From: an uncultured Flavobacteriales bacterium | GTDB taxonomy: Bacteria; Bacteroidota; Bacteroidia; Palsa-965 | Direction of reading: 5' to 3' | Length of the DNA stretch: 25,712 nucleotides | Assembly (NCBI GenBank): GCA_946478675.1 | Contig: CAMLEF010000019.1 | Span: 1 to 25,712 of the forward strand | Shown: piece after piece, positions 1 through 7,669 of the stretch | Layout of the letters: every line of letters begins with the position of its first letter | Numbering within the stretch: the stretch's first letter is position 1 | Notes under the pieces: model-generated | Told to the model about the DNA's origin: nothing | Database searches by the model: none | Seen by the model: only the letters and a program-made list of their open reading frames with translations | Program-made: the position numbers and the translations under genes

Positions 1-30
1 AAGTCCGGAGTGATCATCAACTCCGGACTT
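1..30. terminator. Perfect 10-bp hairpin at left edge
   Basis: Ten bases (AAGTCCGGAG) are repeated as a perfect inverted complement (CTCCGGACTT) around a 10-base loop. On the plus strand the stem is followed by CGCATTTTAA, which has only a short T run. It probably ends a transcript that lies to the left of the window, or is half of a bidirectional terminator. No coding frame reaches it from inside the window. Confidence 0.45.
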
Positions 31-51
31 CGCATTTTAAAGGCTTCAGCC

Positions 52-86
52 AAAAAACAGAAAGCCGCCTCTTTTCAGAGACGGCC
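52..86 (-). terminator. Rho-independent terminator of the 107-1486 gene
   Basis: Read on the minus strand, an 8-bp stem (GCCGTCTC pairing with GAGGCGGC, one G-U pair) closes a TGAAAA loop and is followed by TTTCTGTTTTTT. It starts about 20 bases after the stop codon of the PKD/T9SS gene, so it very likely ends that transcript. Confidence 0.75.
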
Positions 87-106
87 TTCCACCATTCCAC
101 CATGGC

Positions 107-1486
107 TTACTGTAAAACGATGCGCTTTGTGCCGGATTTGCCGGTGGTTTTATCCTGCACGCGAACGAGGTAAATGCCTTTTTCAAATCCGCCGAGGTTC
201 ATGCGGAACGAGTTGCCGTTGATCTCCTGCGAATAGACCGTCTCACCGAGCGTGTTGTAAACGGTAACGATCTTCATGTTGTTGTCTTTCGTGGTGATCG
301 TGAATTCGCCGTCGGTCGGGTTCGGGAAGAGATTGAACGAAAGCGGCATCGGGGCGAAGATGCCCGTGGTGAGCTCGACCACTACGGTCTGGCTGATCGT
401 GTCGCTGCAGCCGCCGTTGGAGATGATGACGCTCGCGTTGTAAACACCGGGGGCGAGGTACGAATGCGAGGTCGTTGCGCCGCTGGCCGTATCGAGGTCG
501 CCGAAATTCCAGTTGAAGGTCGAATTCGTATCGTTCGACATGGCCGTGAACGTTTCCGGGATGCCGGTCCACGCGGTGTCGGGCATCATTGCGGAAGTCG
601 AAAGCACGAATGTCGAATTCAGGTACAGGCCGGTATTGCCGTTGGTCATGTTTACCGTGTTCGTGCCTGAGCACCAGACGCCGTCATCGTCCGTCACCGT
701 GTCGACCGCCGTTCCCGTGGTGAAATCGTATTCGACCAGCGCGCGTACGCCGTTCGGATTGTCGTTGGGAATGATGGCGCCCCAGTGCATCGGCAGCGTA
801 TCCACGAGGTTGCGGTAAAACGCGGCCATGCTGCTGGTCTGGTTGAGCACGGAGTCGCTTTCCACGATAGCAATGTTCAGCGGGCTGCCGGAAGCGGCGA
901 TGTTGTCGTAGATGCCGATGAAGTTCTTCGGAGCGGCGTCCAGCGAATCATAAAGCGCGGAGCCCTGCGTGGCGCTGGATGCGGTAGTGCCGAAGTTCAA
1001 TACTTTGATCGGCATGGTGGCCGCCAGCACACGCGAAGCAACGGAAGTGCCGCCTGCGCCGTTGTTGAGCATGATCTTCGGGTAGACAAGATTGCCGGGC
1101 GCAAAACGGCCGTTGCCCGTCGGCTCGACACCGAACCAGCCGGAGTAAGAGCCGAGCGCGTCGGAGGTCAGCGAGTCGTAACCTGCAGACGAAGACATCG
1201 ACGAGTTGGAAATGCGGCGGATCACGCGCGAATCTTTGTTGACGACCATCGCGATGCCGGCGCCGTTGGAAGTGGTGCTGGCATTCAACGTATCGAGCGC
1301 CGTGAAATAATGGTAGGTCGTATTCGGAGTAAGGCCGTTGATGGTGAGCCAGAACCAGCACACCACGCGGTTATTGTTTGTGGAGGTAGAACCTTCGATA
1401 ACGCGGGGCGTCATTCCGCCGGTAATCACCTGGGCGGGGAGCAGAAGAGGCAATGCAAAAGCACAGAAGAGGAGCAGTCGTTTCAT
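107..1486 (-). CDS. Secreted protein with one PKD domain and T9SS C-terminal sorting domain
   Basis: 459 aa. A Sec signal peptide covers the first ~19 residues (MKRLLLFCAFALPLLLPAQ). Residues ~20-300 form a large Thr/Ser/Asn-rich region I do not recognise, probably beta-rich and extracellular. A PKD domain at ~305-370 shows FNWNFGD and a later HSYLAPGVYNASV. The last ~75 residues are a type A T9SS sorting domain (FNLFPNPTDGEF, then EKGIYLVRVQ). Established: such domains direct export across the outer membrane by the type IX system and are cleaved or anchored at the surface. Inference: a surface or released protein, possibly an adhesin; no catalytic motif is visible. It is monocistronic, with its own promoter box at 1506-1513 and terminator at 52-86. 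Two other PKD/T9SS genes occur in this window. Confidence 0.9.
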   Translation of the reverse strand: MKRLLLFCAFALPLLLPAQVITGGMTPRVIEGSTSTNNNRVVCWFWLTINGLTPNTTYHYFTALDTLNASTTSNGAGIAMVVNKDSRVIRRISNSSMSSSAGYDSLTSDALGSYSGWFGVEPTGNGRFAPGNLVYPKIMLNNGAGGTSVASRVLAATMPIKVLNFGTTASSATQGSALYDSLDAAPKNFIGIYDNIAASGSPLNIAIVESDSVLNQTSSMAAFYRNLVDTLPMHWGAIIPNDNPNGVRALVEYDFTTGTAVDTVTDDDGVWCSGTNTVNMTNGNTGLYLNSTFVLSTSAMMPDTAWTGIPETFTAMSNDTNSTFNWNFGDLDTASGATTSHSYLAPGVYNASVIISNGGCSDTISQTVVVELTTGIFAPMPLSFNLFPNPTDGEFTITTKDNNMKIVTVYNTLGETVYSQEINGNSFRMNLGGFEKGIYLVRVQDKTTGKSGTKRIVLQ

Positions 1487-1505
1487 AGCTACGATATTTC
1501 GTTTA

Positions 1506-1513
1506 CAAAAGTA
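1506..1513 (-). promoter_or_regulatory. Bacteroidota -7 promoter box TACTTTTG
   Basis: Minus-strand TACTTTTG matches the Bacteroidota TAnnTTTG box exactly. It ends 19 bases before the ATG of the PKD/T9SS gene, a normal leader length. No convincing TTG is seen at the -33 position. Confidence 0.55.
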
Positions 1514-1758
1514 TCCCGGTTGTCCGCGCGCTACGGGAAGGCCCTCGTGGTTTTGTTAAACGCCAATTGTTGATTAAACCGGCCCAATCCAGCAACGACG
1601 CGGGTTGTATGGTCTGTGGAATGCAGAAATCGTGCGGAATCCCCAGGAAAGAGGTGAAATCCGACGAACGACCGTTTTTGACAGATAATCGTCTTGCTTC
1701 CAGCAAAGTAGGCTTGTGGACTGTGGAAAATTTTCCCAAAAACGGAGAACGGCAATCA

Positions 1759-1814
1759 TCATTCGGTCTTCACCATCAACCGAATGACCGACTTACCCAA
1801 TGACCGAATGACCG
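1759..1814. repeat. Octamer array (unit ACCGAATG) with short inverted partner
   Basis: Positions 1779-1814 are four units of exactly eight bases plus four: ACCGAATG, ACCGACTT, ACCCAATG, ACCGAATG, ACCG. Just upstream, TCATTCGGT at 1759-1767 is the inverted complement of ACCGAATGA at 1779-1787. The array lies directly against the 3' end of ispG. The same unit recurs at 11795-11916. Confidence 0.8.
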
Positions 1815-1816
1815 TT

Positions 1817-3781
1817 CTACTGTTTCTCCACCCAATCGCCGTGCTCGCGGATGAGATCGACCAGCGCTTCGACGGCTTCGTTCTCATTGATGTTCCGCCT
1901 GACGACTTCCTTGCCTTTGTAAAGCGTGATCTTGCCGACGCCGGTGCCGACGTAGCCGTAATCCGCGTCCGCCATTTCGCCGGGGCCATTCACGATGCAG
2001 CCCATGATGCCGATCTTGACGCCTTTCAGATGCTCAGTGCGCTTGCGGATTTTGTTCGTCGTTTCCTGCAGATCGAACAGCGTGCGGCCGCAGGACGGAC
2101 AGGAAATGTATTCGGTTTTCGAGATGCGTGTGCGGGTGGCCTGCAGGATGCCGAACGTCGTGCTGTTGACGATCGCTTGCGGAACGGATTTTTCGCCCGT
2201 CGTGCTTTTCGCAGAGATCCAGGTGCCGTCGCCGAAACCGTCGAGCAGCAGCGCGCCCATGTCGGTAGCGGAATAGAGGCGGAACAGCTCTTCGTCCGTA
2301 TCGGTGTATTTCCGTTTCACGATGACCGGCGCGGTGCAACCGTTTTCCATCAGCAGGATAAACGCGCGGCGAAGCTCCGGCATCGCATGCTCATTCGACG
2401 TGTGGAAGACGAGCACGACCGTCGGATCATTCTTCAGTCGCTCGAGAAATTCCGGCGTGAGCGTGCGAAGATCGGCAGCGGTGAAATTCAGCACCGGCGA
2501 TTTTTTCGTTTCCGTGAAAACATCCATCCCGCAGAAAACAGGATAACGACGTTCCGCATTCGAAAGCTTCTTCCACGATTCGCTGTTGAGCAGCACGCCG
2601 AGCGTTCCGGGAATTTCAAAATCGATATCGCTGTCGCCGGTGTAAATGAAATCGCAGGCCTGGTCGGTGAGGTTCCACTTGTCGAGCGGAACGGAGTAAT
2701 GATAACCGACCGCAAACAGCGAAGCCGCCGTAATTTCTTTCCCGCTGAGATCGGCGATCACGCGCGGAACGTTGTTGCCGCCGATGTTCAGCACGGCGTG
2801 CGTGTGACGGCGTTCGTATTCGTAAGGAGAATACGGAAGAATAATTTTTCCTTCCGCTTCCGGCACTTCGGGGATCGGCGCATGTCCGCGGCGTTTCGCA
2901 TAACGATCGACCAGCGCTTTCGCCACGGGAATTTCGAATTCCGGATCTTCCGTCAGCGAAACGCGCACCGTATCGCCAAGGCCGTCTTCGAGCAGCGTGC
3001 CGATGCCGGCAGCCGATTTGATCCGTCCGTCTTCGCCATCGCCCGCTTCCGTTACGCCGAGGTGCAGCGGGTAATTCATTTCTTCGGCGATCATGTGCTG
3101 CGTGAGGAGTCGGTACGCCTGGACCATCACCTGCGGGTTGCTCGCTTTCATCGAAAGCACGATGTTGTGAAAACCTTCATCGCCGCAGATGCGCAGAAAT
3201 TCCATCGCCGATTCCACCATGCCGAGCGGCGTGTCACCATAACGGCTGAGGATGCGATCGCTCAATGAACCGTGATTCGTGCCGATGCGCATCGCCGTGC
3301 CGTACTCTTTGCAGATCTTCACCAGCGGCAAAAATCGTTCGCGGATGCGCGCGAGCTCGGCTTCGTAAGTGGCGTCGGTATAATCGAGGTGCTCGAATTT
3401 TTTCTTGTCGGCGTAATTGCCCGGGTTCACGCGCACCTTCTCGACAATGCGTGCGGCCAGTTCCGCGGCGTTCGGCGTGAAATGAATATCGGCAACGAGC
3501 GGTGTCGTGTAACCGCGCGAGCGCAATTCTTTTTTGATGTTCTCTAAATTCTGCGCTTCCTTCAAACTCGGTGCGGTGATGCGCACGTATTCGCAGCCCG
3601 CTTCGATCATGCGGATGGACTGTTCCACCGTCGCTTTCGTATCGAGCGTGTCGGTAGTAGTCATCGATTGCAGGCGGATCGGGAAGTCGCCTCCCATCGG
3701 AACGTCGCCGATGTTCACCACGCGCGTTTTGAAGCGGCTGTAGGCGGTGAGGCTGTTGCAGTAAGGGGAGAAGGAAGACAT
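1817..3781 (-). CDS. ispG: 4-hydroxy-3-methylbut-2-enyl diphosphate synthase, long form (IspG/GcpE)
   Basis: 654 aa. It catalyses the reductive ring opening of MEcPP to HMBPP, the penultimate step of the MEP isoprenoid pathway, in the cytoplasm with a [4Fe-4S] cluster. The N-terminal TIM barrel begins with VVNIGDVPMGGDFPIRLQSM and continues with ADIHFTPNAAELAA and RVNPGNYADK. The C-terminal reductase domain carries the cluster ligands: Cys561 and Cys564 in CPSCGRTLFDLQ and Cys595 in GIMGCIVNGPGEM, followed by Glu602. The length well exceeds the ~370 aa of the E. coli enzyme because of a large middle domain, the form known from Bacteroidota, Chlamydiae and plants. A TATCTTTG box lies 8 bases before the ATG. 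The other MEP gene, dxs, lies ~21 kb away in this window. Confidence 0.97.
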   Translation of the reverse strand: MSSFSPYCNSLTAYSRFKTRVVNIGDVPMGGDFPIRLQSMTTTDTLDTKATVEQSIRMIEAGCEYVRITAPSLKEAQNLENIKKELRSRGYTTPLVADIHFTPNAAELAARIVEKVRVNPGNYADKKKFEHLDYTDATYEAELARIRERFLPLVKICKEYGTAMRIGTNHGSLSDRILSRYGDTPLGMVESAMEFLRICGDEGFHNIVLSMKASNPQVMVQAYRLLTQHMIAEEMNYPLHLGVTEAGDGEDGRIKSAAGIGTLLEDGLGDTVRVSLTEDPEFEIPVAKALVDRYAKRRGHAPIPEVPEAEGKIILPYSPYEYERRHTHAVLNIGGNNVPRVIADLSGKEITAASLFAVGYHYSVPLDKWNLTDQACDFIYTGDSDIDFEIPGTLGVLLNSESWKKLSNAERRYPVFCGMDVFTETKKSPVLNFTAADLRTLTPEFLERLKNDPTVVLVFHTSNEHAMPELRRAFILLMENGCTAPVIVKRKYTDTDEELFRLYSATDMGALLLDGFGDGTWISAKSTTGEKSVPQAIVNSTTFGILQATRTRISKTEYISCPSCGRTLFDLQETTNKIRKRTEHLKGVKIGIMGCIVNGPGEMADADYGYVGTGVGKITLYKGKEVVRRNINENEAVEALVDLIREHGDWVEKQ

Positions 3782-3788
3782 GGAGCGG

Positions 3789-3796
3789 CAAAGATA
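3789..3796 (-). promoter_or_regulatory. Promoter box TATCTTTG upstream of ispG
   Basis: Exact TAnnTTTG match on the minus strand, ending 7 bases before the ispG ATG. If used, the transcript would be nearly leaderless. No clear -33 TTG is visible. Confidence 0.5.
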
Positions 3797-3858
3797 CGAT
3801 GGGGCAATGTGCTGCGGGATTAATCTTCGGATAAAAAGTGTGAAGAATCGATTCTGCT

Positions 3859-3912
3859 ATTGAAGATTGAACATTGAAAAATTCTGTCGGGAAGAATCTT
3901 TCAATCTTCAAT
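3859..3912. repeat. Inverted pair of 7-mer units (ATTGAAG)
   Basis: The left arm runs ATTGAAG, ATTGAAC, ATTGAAA, a period of seven. Its first 13 bases (3859-3871) are the perfect inverted complement of TTCAATCTTCAAT at 3900-3912. The right arm supplies the TGA stop of the lipoprotein gene. On the minus strand the pair would fold into a long hairpin between that gene and ispG and could limit read-through. Confidence 0.75.
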
Positions 3913-4357
3913 GCGTAGCCGCGGTGTCGAGCACTGTAATCCGGACCGTATCGCCGGGAAGGCCGTCAATGAACGCGCGGTATTGTCCGGGAGGAATCGT
4001 CACCTGGTAATCGTTCAATCGATAGTGACGTGAGAGCGTATCTCCCGCATGCAGCACACGCTCATATTGCGAAAGGTTCAGCGGCGGAACGGAAGGCGGA
4101 ATAGAGCCCATCGTGTCGCCGGTAGCGTTGATGACGCGGATCGCCAGTGTCGGATCTTCGAACGAAAGCAGGTTGACCGTCGTATCCTCCGGGCCGAAAT
4201 TTTTCACGACCGCATGAAGCAAGACTTCATCCAGCAAATGCACTTTGGTATTCGCAGATGAAAGCTGCACGTACACGCCGCTGTGCTCCTGCGTTTTTTC
4301 TTCTTGTGGCGAAGAGCAGGAGATGAGTAGGAGTAACAGGACTGTCAGAATTCTCAT
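3908..4357 (-). CDS. Small secreted lipoprotein with a possible BsuPI-like Ig-fold domain
   Basis: 149 aa from the ATG at 4357. I chose this start because it opens directly with a lipoprotein signal, MRILTVLLLLLISCSS; the longer open frame adds a non-signal leader that runs into the intergenic repeats. The lipobox is LISC, so the mature protein would be lipid-anchored. The rest has the look of a beta-sandwich: VHLLDEVLLHAVVKNFG, then LAIRVINATGDTMG, then GDTLSRHYRL and IPPGQYRAFIDGLPGDT. This resembles the BsuPI/intracellular proteinase inhibitor-like Ig fold, but I cannot confirm family membership. It sits upstream of ispG on the same strand, separated by 126 bases including a hairpin, so co-transcription is uncertain. 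Confidence 0.8.
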   Translation of the reverse strand: MRILTVLLLLLISCSSPQEEKTQEHSGVYVQLSSANTKVHLLDEVLLHAVVKNFGPEDTTVNLLSFEDPTLAIRVINATGDTMGSIPPSVPPLNLSQYERVLHAGDTLSRHYRLNDYQVTIPPGQYRAFIDGLPGDTVRITVLDTAATH

Positions 4358-4379
4358 GGTATCGGGTGCGATTACGAGT

Positions 4380-4532
4380 GGGTTGCGAATTACGAATCGG
4401 TACGAATACCGCGAATTACGAATCAATGCCGAATGATCACTTATCTAAATTACGAAGGATTGCCCGAATCCGAAGTGCCGGATGCCGATTGTACGGATTC
4501 GTATATTCGTACCCCATTCGTAATTCGCACCC
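4380..4532. repeat. Inverted pair of ~29-bp arms built of CGAATTA-type units
   Basis: The left arm (4380-4408) contains GCGAATTACGAAT and GGTACGAATA; the right arm (4504-4532) is its near-perfect inverted complement, with one base slipped at two places. A second GCGAATTACGAATC follows the left arm at 4411-4424. The pair fills the divergent gap between the lipoprotein gene and the four-PKD gene, so promoters of both genes must lie in or near it. Confidence 0.8.
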
Positions 4533-4533
4533 T

Positions 4534-5835
4534 ATGAAACATCTTTGCGCCCTTCTCCTGCTATTGCTTCTCACTGCGAAAGCCAACGCGCAATGCACCG
4601 CCGCTTTCACCTACACCAACAACGGCAACGTCTTCACGTTCACCGATGCGTCCACCACATCCAGCGGCAGCATCGTGGGATGGGCCTGGACCTTCGGCGA
4701 CCAGACGGCTCCGTCGACGCAGCAGAACCCGGCGCACACGTACGTGCCCTGCGGCTATTTCGTCGTGACGCTGAACATTTTTACTTCGTCGTTCTGCTCG
4801 GCGAGCGTTTCCGATACGATCTACAACAACAGCGGAACCACGCCTTCGTACACGTACACTGTCGACACGACGAACGGCAACGTGCAGTTCCAGGGAAATC
4901 CGCAATCGACGCTGCTGAATTACAGCTGGGATTTCGGCGACAGCTCTACGGGCACGGGCATGAATACGCAGCACACGTACGCCACCTCCGGTACGTACAC
5001 CGTTTGTCTCACGACTTCCGACACCGGCAACGTTTGCACGAATATGTTCTGCGATACGATCAACGTGTACATCGCACCGCCGACGTGCAACGCAACGTGG
5101 AGTGCGAATTCGATCGGGCAGGGCAACTACGCCTTCAATGCGACGCCGTTCAACAACAACTGGGATTACAGCTGGGATTTCGGCGACAACACCACCGGCA
5201 CCGGCTTCGTGTCCAATCACCAGTACACCGCTTCCGGCACGTACACGATCTGCCTCACCGTCGTCGATTCCGCTGCGAATTGCTCCAGCACGTTCTGCGA
5301 CACGATGACGGTAACCGTGCCCACCACCTGCCCGCCGACTTTTACGGCGAATGGTTTCAACGGAACGTATGTGTTCACTGCATCGCCGTTCAGCCTGCAG
5401 AACACGTACCTCTGGGATTATGGCGACGGCTCCCCGATGGGAATGGGCGTGGTGTCGAATCACACGTACACGACTTCCGGCACGTATACGGTCTGTGTGA
5501 TCATGTCGACACCTTCGGGTTGCACCGGCACCTTCTGTGATACGGTGAACGTCGTCATCAGCGGCATCGAAGAGAACGGCGGCATTTCTCCCGTTACGTT
5601 CTTCCCGAACCCGGCGACGAGTGAAATGCAGCTGCATTATTTCCTCGCGGCTTCCGCAACCATCACGACAAGTGTAGTCGATGTTGCAGGAAGAACGCTG
5701 CTTTCGCAATCGGCAGAAAAATCTTCCGGCGAACAAAACGACCGCCTCGATCTTTCTTCGCTGGCACCCGGAACGTATTTCCTGCGCGTGCAAACGGCGA
5801 ACGGCGGCGTCAATAAGATCTTCGTAAAAGAGTAA
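4534..5835 (+). CDS. Secreted four-PKD-domain protein with T9SS sorting domain
   Basis: 433 aa from the ATG at 4534, chosen because it starts the signal peptide MKHLCALLLLLLLTAKANAQ; the longer open frame runs through intergenic repeats. About four PKD-like units follow, each with a WDFGD-type motif (WTFGD, WDFGD, WDFGD, WDYGD) and a later SGTYTVC or equivalent (first unit CGYFVVTLN). The units end in similar cysteine-containing strands such as FCDTINVYI, so paired cysteines may form disulfides in each. The C-terminus is a T9SS type A domain (TFFPNPATSEMQL, then LAPGTYFLRVQ). It is probably a surface or secreted adhesive protein. Its PKD units resemble each other closely, suggesting internal duplication. 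It ends at a bidirectional terminator. Confidence 0.92.
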   Translation: MKHLCALLLLLLLTAKANAQCTAAFTYTNNGNVFTFTDASTTSSGSIVGWAWTFGDQTAPSTQQNPAHTYVPCGYFVVTLNIFTSSFCSASVSDTIYNNSGTTPSYTYTVDTTNGNVQFQGNPQSTLLNYSWDFGDSSTGTGMNTQHTYATSGTYTVCLTTSDTGNVCTNMFCDTINVYIAPPTCNATWSANSIGQGNYAFNATPFNNNWDYSWDFGDNTTGTGFVSNHQYTASGTYTICLTVVDSAANCSSTFCDTMTVTVPTTCPPTFTANGFNGTYVFTASPFSLQNTYLWDYGDGSPMGMGVVSNHTYTTSGTYTVCVIMSTPSGCTGTFCDTVNVVISGIEENGGISPVTFFPNPATSEMQLHYFLAASATITTSVVDVAGRTLLSQSAEKSSGEQNDRLDLSSLAPGTYFLRVQTANGGVNKIFVKE

Positions 5836-5849
5836 CGTTTTTACCAATG

Positions 5850-5888
5850 AAAAAGAGGAGTACGGGAAATGCCGTGCTCCTCTTTTTT
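5850..5888. terminator. Bidirectional terminator between convergent genes
   Basis: A 15-bp stem (5851-5865 with 5872-5886, one G-U pair) is flanked by an A run on the left and a T run on the right, so it can end transcription in both directions. It lies between the four-PKD gene (+) and the beta-barrel gene (-). Confidence 0.85.
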
Positions 5889-5904
5889 GTTTGAATAAAA
5901 TGGA

Positions 5905-6498
5905 TCAGAGACCGAATGCGACACCTGCGTTAAGGAACAGGTTGCCGTTGAGCTCGGTCGTGCCGGTGTGCTGGCGAACGTCCGTCAATCCCTGGTAATA
6001 GTTGAGGTCGACGTTCAGCCACGTTGCGCGATAGAGGCGATAGTTGAAGCCGAGCAATCCCTGCACGCCAACGTCGAACGGATTCGCTTTGACGTTGTAC
6101 GTGTCTTCCTGGTCCATGAGGAAACCGAAGCTGGGTCCGAGGCCGACTTTCGGGCGGAAGGCATCCGTGTAATCGCCGAAGAAGCCGATGAATTTCACCG
6201 GGATGCGGATGTAGCTCAGGCGCATCGTGCGTTCGGTTCCTTCCACCATCGTTTTCGCGCCTTCCACGGAATAACGCACGTCGACACCGAGGCCCCACCA
6301 TTCGACAGGTCCGTAGATCGCCGTAACGCCGGCATTCCACGACGGAAAAAAATCAGAATGATAAGGCGTCTGGAACGCGTGACCGAAACCGATGCTCGGT
6401 CCGATGGAAACGTTATAGTTACTGGGTGCGGGCGTGTCCTGTGCCCAGGCAACTGTGCCGGCAAAAGCAAGTGCGAGGCAAGCAATGAGTTTTTTCAT
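5905..6498 (-). CDS. Outer-membrane beta-barrel protein (PorT/OMP_b-brl type)
   Basis: 197 aa from the ATG at 6498, where the signal peptide MKKLIACLALAFAGTVAWAQ begins. The mature part is rich in alternating, aromatic-capped strands ending in Gly/Phe/Tyr (NYNVSIGPSIGFGHAF, GLGVDVRYSVEG, RIPVKFIGFFG, KVGLGPSFGFLMD, LNVDLNYYQGLTDV) and ends in LNAGVAFGL. This pattern and length fit the Bacteroidota outer-membrane beta-barrel family of ~8 strands. No substrate can be inferred. It is transcribed alone; its upstream neighbour on the same strand (the EamA gene) ends 155 bases away. Confidence 0.8.
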   Translation of the reverse strand: MKKLIACLALAFAGTVAWAQDTPAPSNYNVSIGPSIGFGHAFQTPYHSDFFPSWNAGVTAIYGPVEWWGLGVDVRYSVEGAKTMVEGTERTMRLSYIRIPVKFIGFFGDYTDAFRPKVGLGPSFGFLMDQEDTYNVKANPFDVGVQGLLGFNYRLYRATWLNVDLNYYQGLTDVRQHTGTTELNGNLFLNAGVAFGL

Positions 6499-6653
6499 AG
6501 CGTTGATGTTTGTCTTTCCCGCTTTGTTAAAAAATAATGCCAGCACGAAAAATCCTTGTTTCTCAAAGGATACAGCGCATTCTCACGAAAGCGAAAAGAA
6601 GAGGTGCGTAGAAACGGTTCTACAACACGAAGAATGCGGGCAACAATGCGGAA

Positions 6654-7529
6654 TTATTTCCTGCGGAATTTCAGCCAGCCGTTGAGGAATACGGTCGAGA
6701 GAATGATCGCCGCACCGAGGTAGAAATAGCCGGTAAGCTGTTTGTCCTCGTGAAAAATGAAATACGCGAAGATGATCCCGTACAGCGTTTCGAGGTTCAG
6801 CGTCAGTGACAGCGTATACGGACTGACGGTTTTCATGATGCTCAGGTTGATCAGGAACGGAACCGACGTGCAGGCAATGCCCAGCAGCAGCAGCAGCCAG
6901 AAATCCGATGCGGACATTTCAAGCAGCGAACCGCTCCAGGATTTGTCGAAGAACATGTAAACGCTGACGCCGATGAAAGCGCCGGCCATTTCATACAGCG
7001 AGATCAGCGTGCCGTTGTGCCCGCGCTGCACGAGAAAACCGTTGAAGACCGCGAAGGCGGAAGAAGTAAGCGCCGCCAGCACGCCGAGGATAATGCCGAG
7101 CGTGTATTGCGTTTCCACACCGAAGATCAGGCACAGCGCACCGACCACCATCAATCCGAAAATGATCTCGTATACGCTCAGTTTGCGTTTGAAAAAAAGC
7201 GGCTCGATGAAAGCGGTGAAAAGTGATCCCGTCGAAAAGCAGGCGAGCGTTACGGACACGTTGCTTTCCTTGATGGCGCCGTAAAAAAACAGCCAGTGCG
7301 CGCCCACGATCAACCCGATGGAAAGGTAGATCAGCGCGTTTTTCGCCGTGGTGCGCAGGGGCTTTCGCGTGATGAGCAGGTAAGCGAGAATGCCGGAAAG
7401 CGCGATCGGGATGCGCAGCCACACCAGTTGCGCCGACGGCAGCGTGATGGCTTTCCCGAGAATAGCCGTCCAGCCCCAGATAAAAACGATAAAATGCAGC
7501 AAGAAATAATTCCGGCGTTCAGTCGACAC
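6654..7529 (-). CDS. EamA/DMT-family inner-membrane transporter
   Basis: 291 aa from the GTG at 7529. I prefer this start because the frame further upstream has no fitting ATG, a TACCTTTG promoter box sits at 7550-7557, and the resulting length matches the ~290-300 aa usual for the family. About ten hydrophobic helices are visible in two similar halves (first half begins NYFLLHFIVFIWGWTAILGK; second half from LGIILGVLAALTSSAFAVFNG). Motifs such as LRIPIALSGI and ETLYGIIFAYFIF fit EamA domains. The family exports small metabolites such as amino acids; the substrate here cannot be told. The gene is divergent from the PKD gene at 7670. Confidence 0.88.
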   Translation of the reverse strand: MSTERRNYFLLHFIVFIWGWTAILGKAITLPSAQLVWLRIPIALSGILAYLLITRKPLRTTAKNALIYLSIGLIVGAHWLFFYGAIKESNVSVTLACFSTGSLFTAFIEPLFFKRKLSVYEIIFGLMVVGALCLIFGVETQYTLGIILGVLAALTSSAFAVFNGFLVQRGHNGTLISLYEMAGAFIGVSVYMFFDKSWSGSLLEMSASDFWLLLLLGIACTSVPFLINLSIMKTVSPYTLSLTLNLETLYGIIFAYFIFHEDKQLTGYFYLGAAIILSTVFLNGWLKFRRK

Positions 7530-7549
7530 AAGCGAGCGGTTGAGCGCAG

Positions 7550-7557
7550 CAAAGGTA
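7550..7557 (-). promoter_or_regulatory. Promoter box TACCTTTG for the EamA gene
   Basis: Exact TAnnTTTG on the minus strand, 20 bases before the GTG at 7529. It supports that GTG as the start, since any start further upstream would lie before the promoter. Confidence 0.55.
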
Positions 7558-7618
7558 GGGGCTTTTTGAGGGGGCGAAAAAAATACTTGCTGGGTGCGTA
7601 AGAAAATTTCAAATCGGG

Positions 7619-7649
7619 TTGTGCGACGGAAACGCGCGCAGCATATTTG
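7619..7649 (+). promoter_or_regulatory. Likely promoter of the 7670 PKD gene (TTG-N20-CATATTTG)
   Basis: TTG at 7619-7621 and CATATTTG at 7642-7649 are 20 bases apart, the Bacteroidota -33/-7 spacing. The -7 box differs from TAnnTTTG at its first base. The ATG follows 20 bases later. Confidence 0.5.
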
Positions 7650-7669
7650 TACCAGTAAAAACAATCCCG

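Larger units (their letters stand above)
1487..1816. other. 330-bp gap without a gene between the PKD gene and ispG
   Basis: No frame here looks coding: the short open frames overlap each other on both strands and none has a recognisable protein. The gap holds the promoter of the 107-1486 gene at one end and an octamer array at the other (1759-1814). Between them lies unremarkable sequence containing three TGTGGA hexamers (1615, 1715, 1722), which I do not regard as an origin. Confidence 0.6.

Noticed and set aside
1615..1727. Three TGTGGA hexamers resembling partial DnaA boxes
   Set aside because: None is a full DnaA box, there is no AT-rich unwinding region, and no dnaA or other replication gene is near.
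1784..3268. Long plus-strand open frame (494 codons) opposite ispG
   Set aside because: It is fully antisense to the well-conserved ispG, is Arg/Phe/Ala-rich in the way of GC-rich shadow frames, and matches no family.
4561..5847. Long minus-strand open frame (428 codons) opposite the four-PKD gene
   Set aside because: Low-complexity Arg/Val/Ala shadow of the PKD repeats, which have a signal peptide and T9SS tail on the plus strand.
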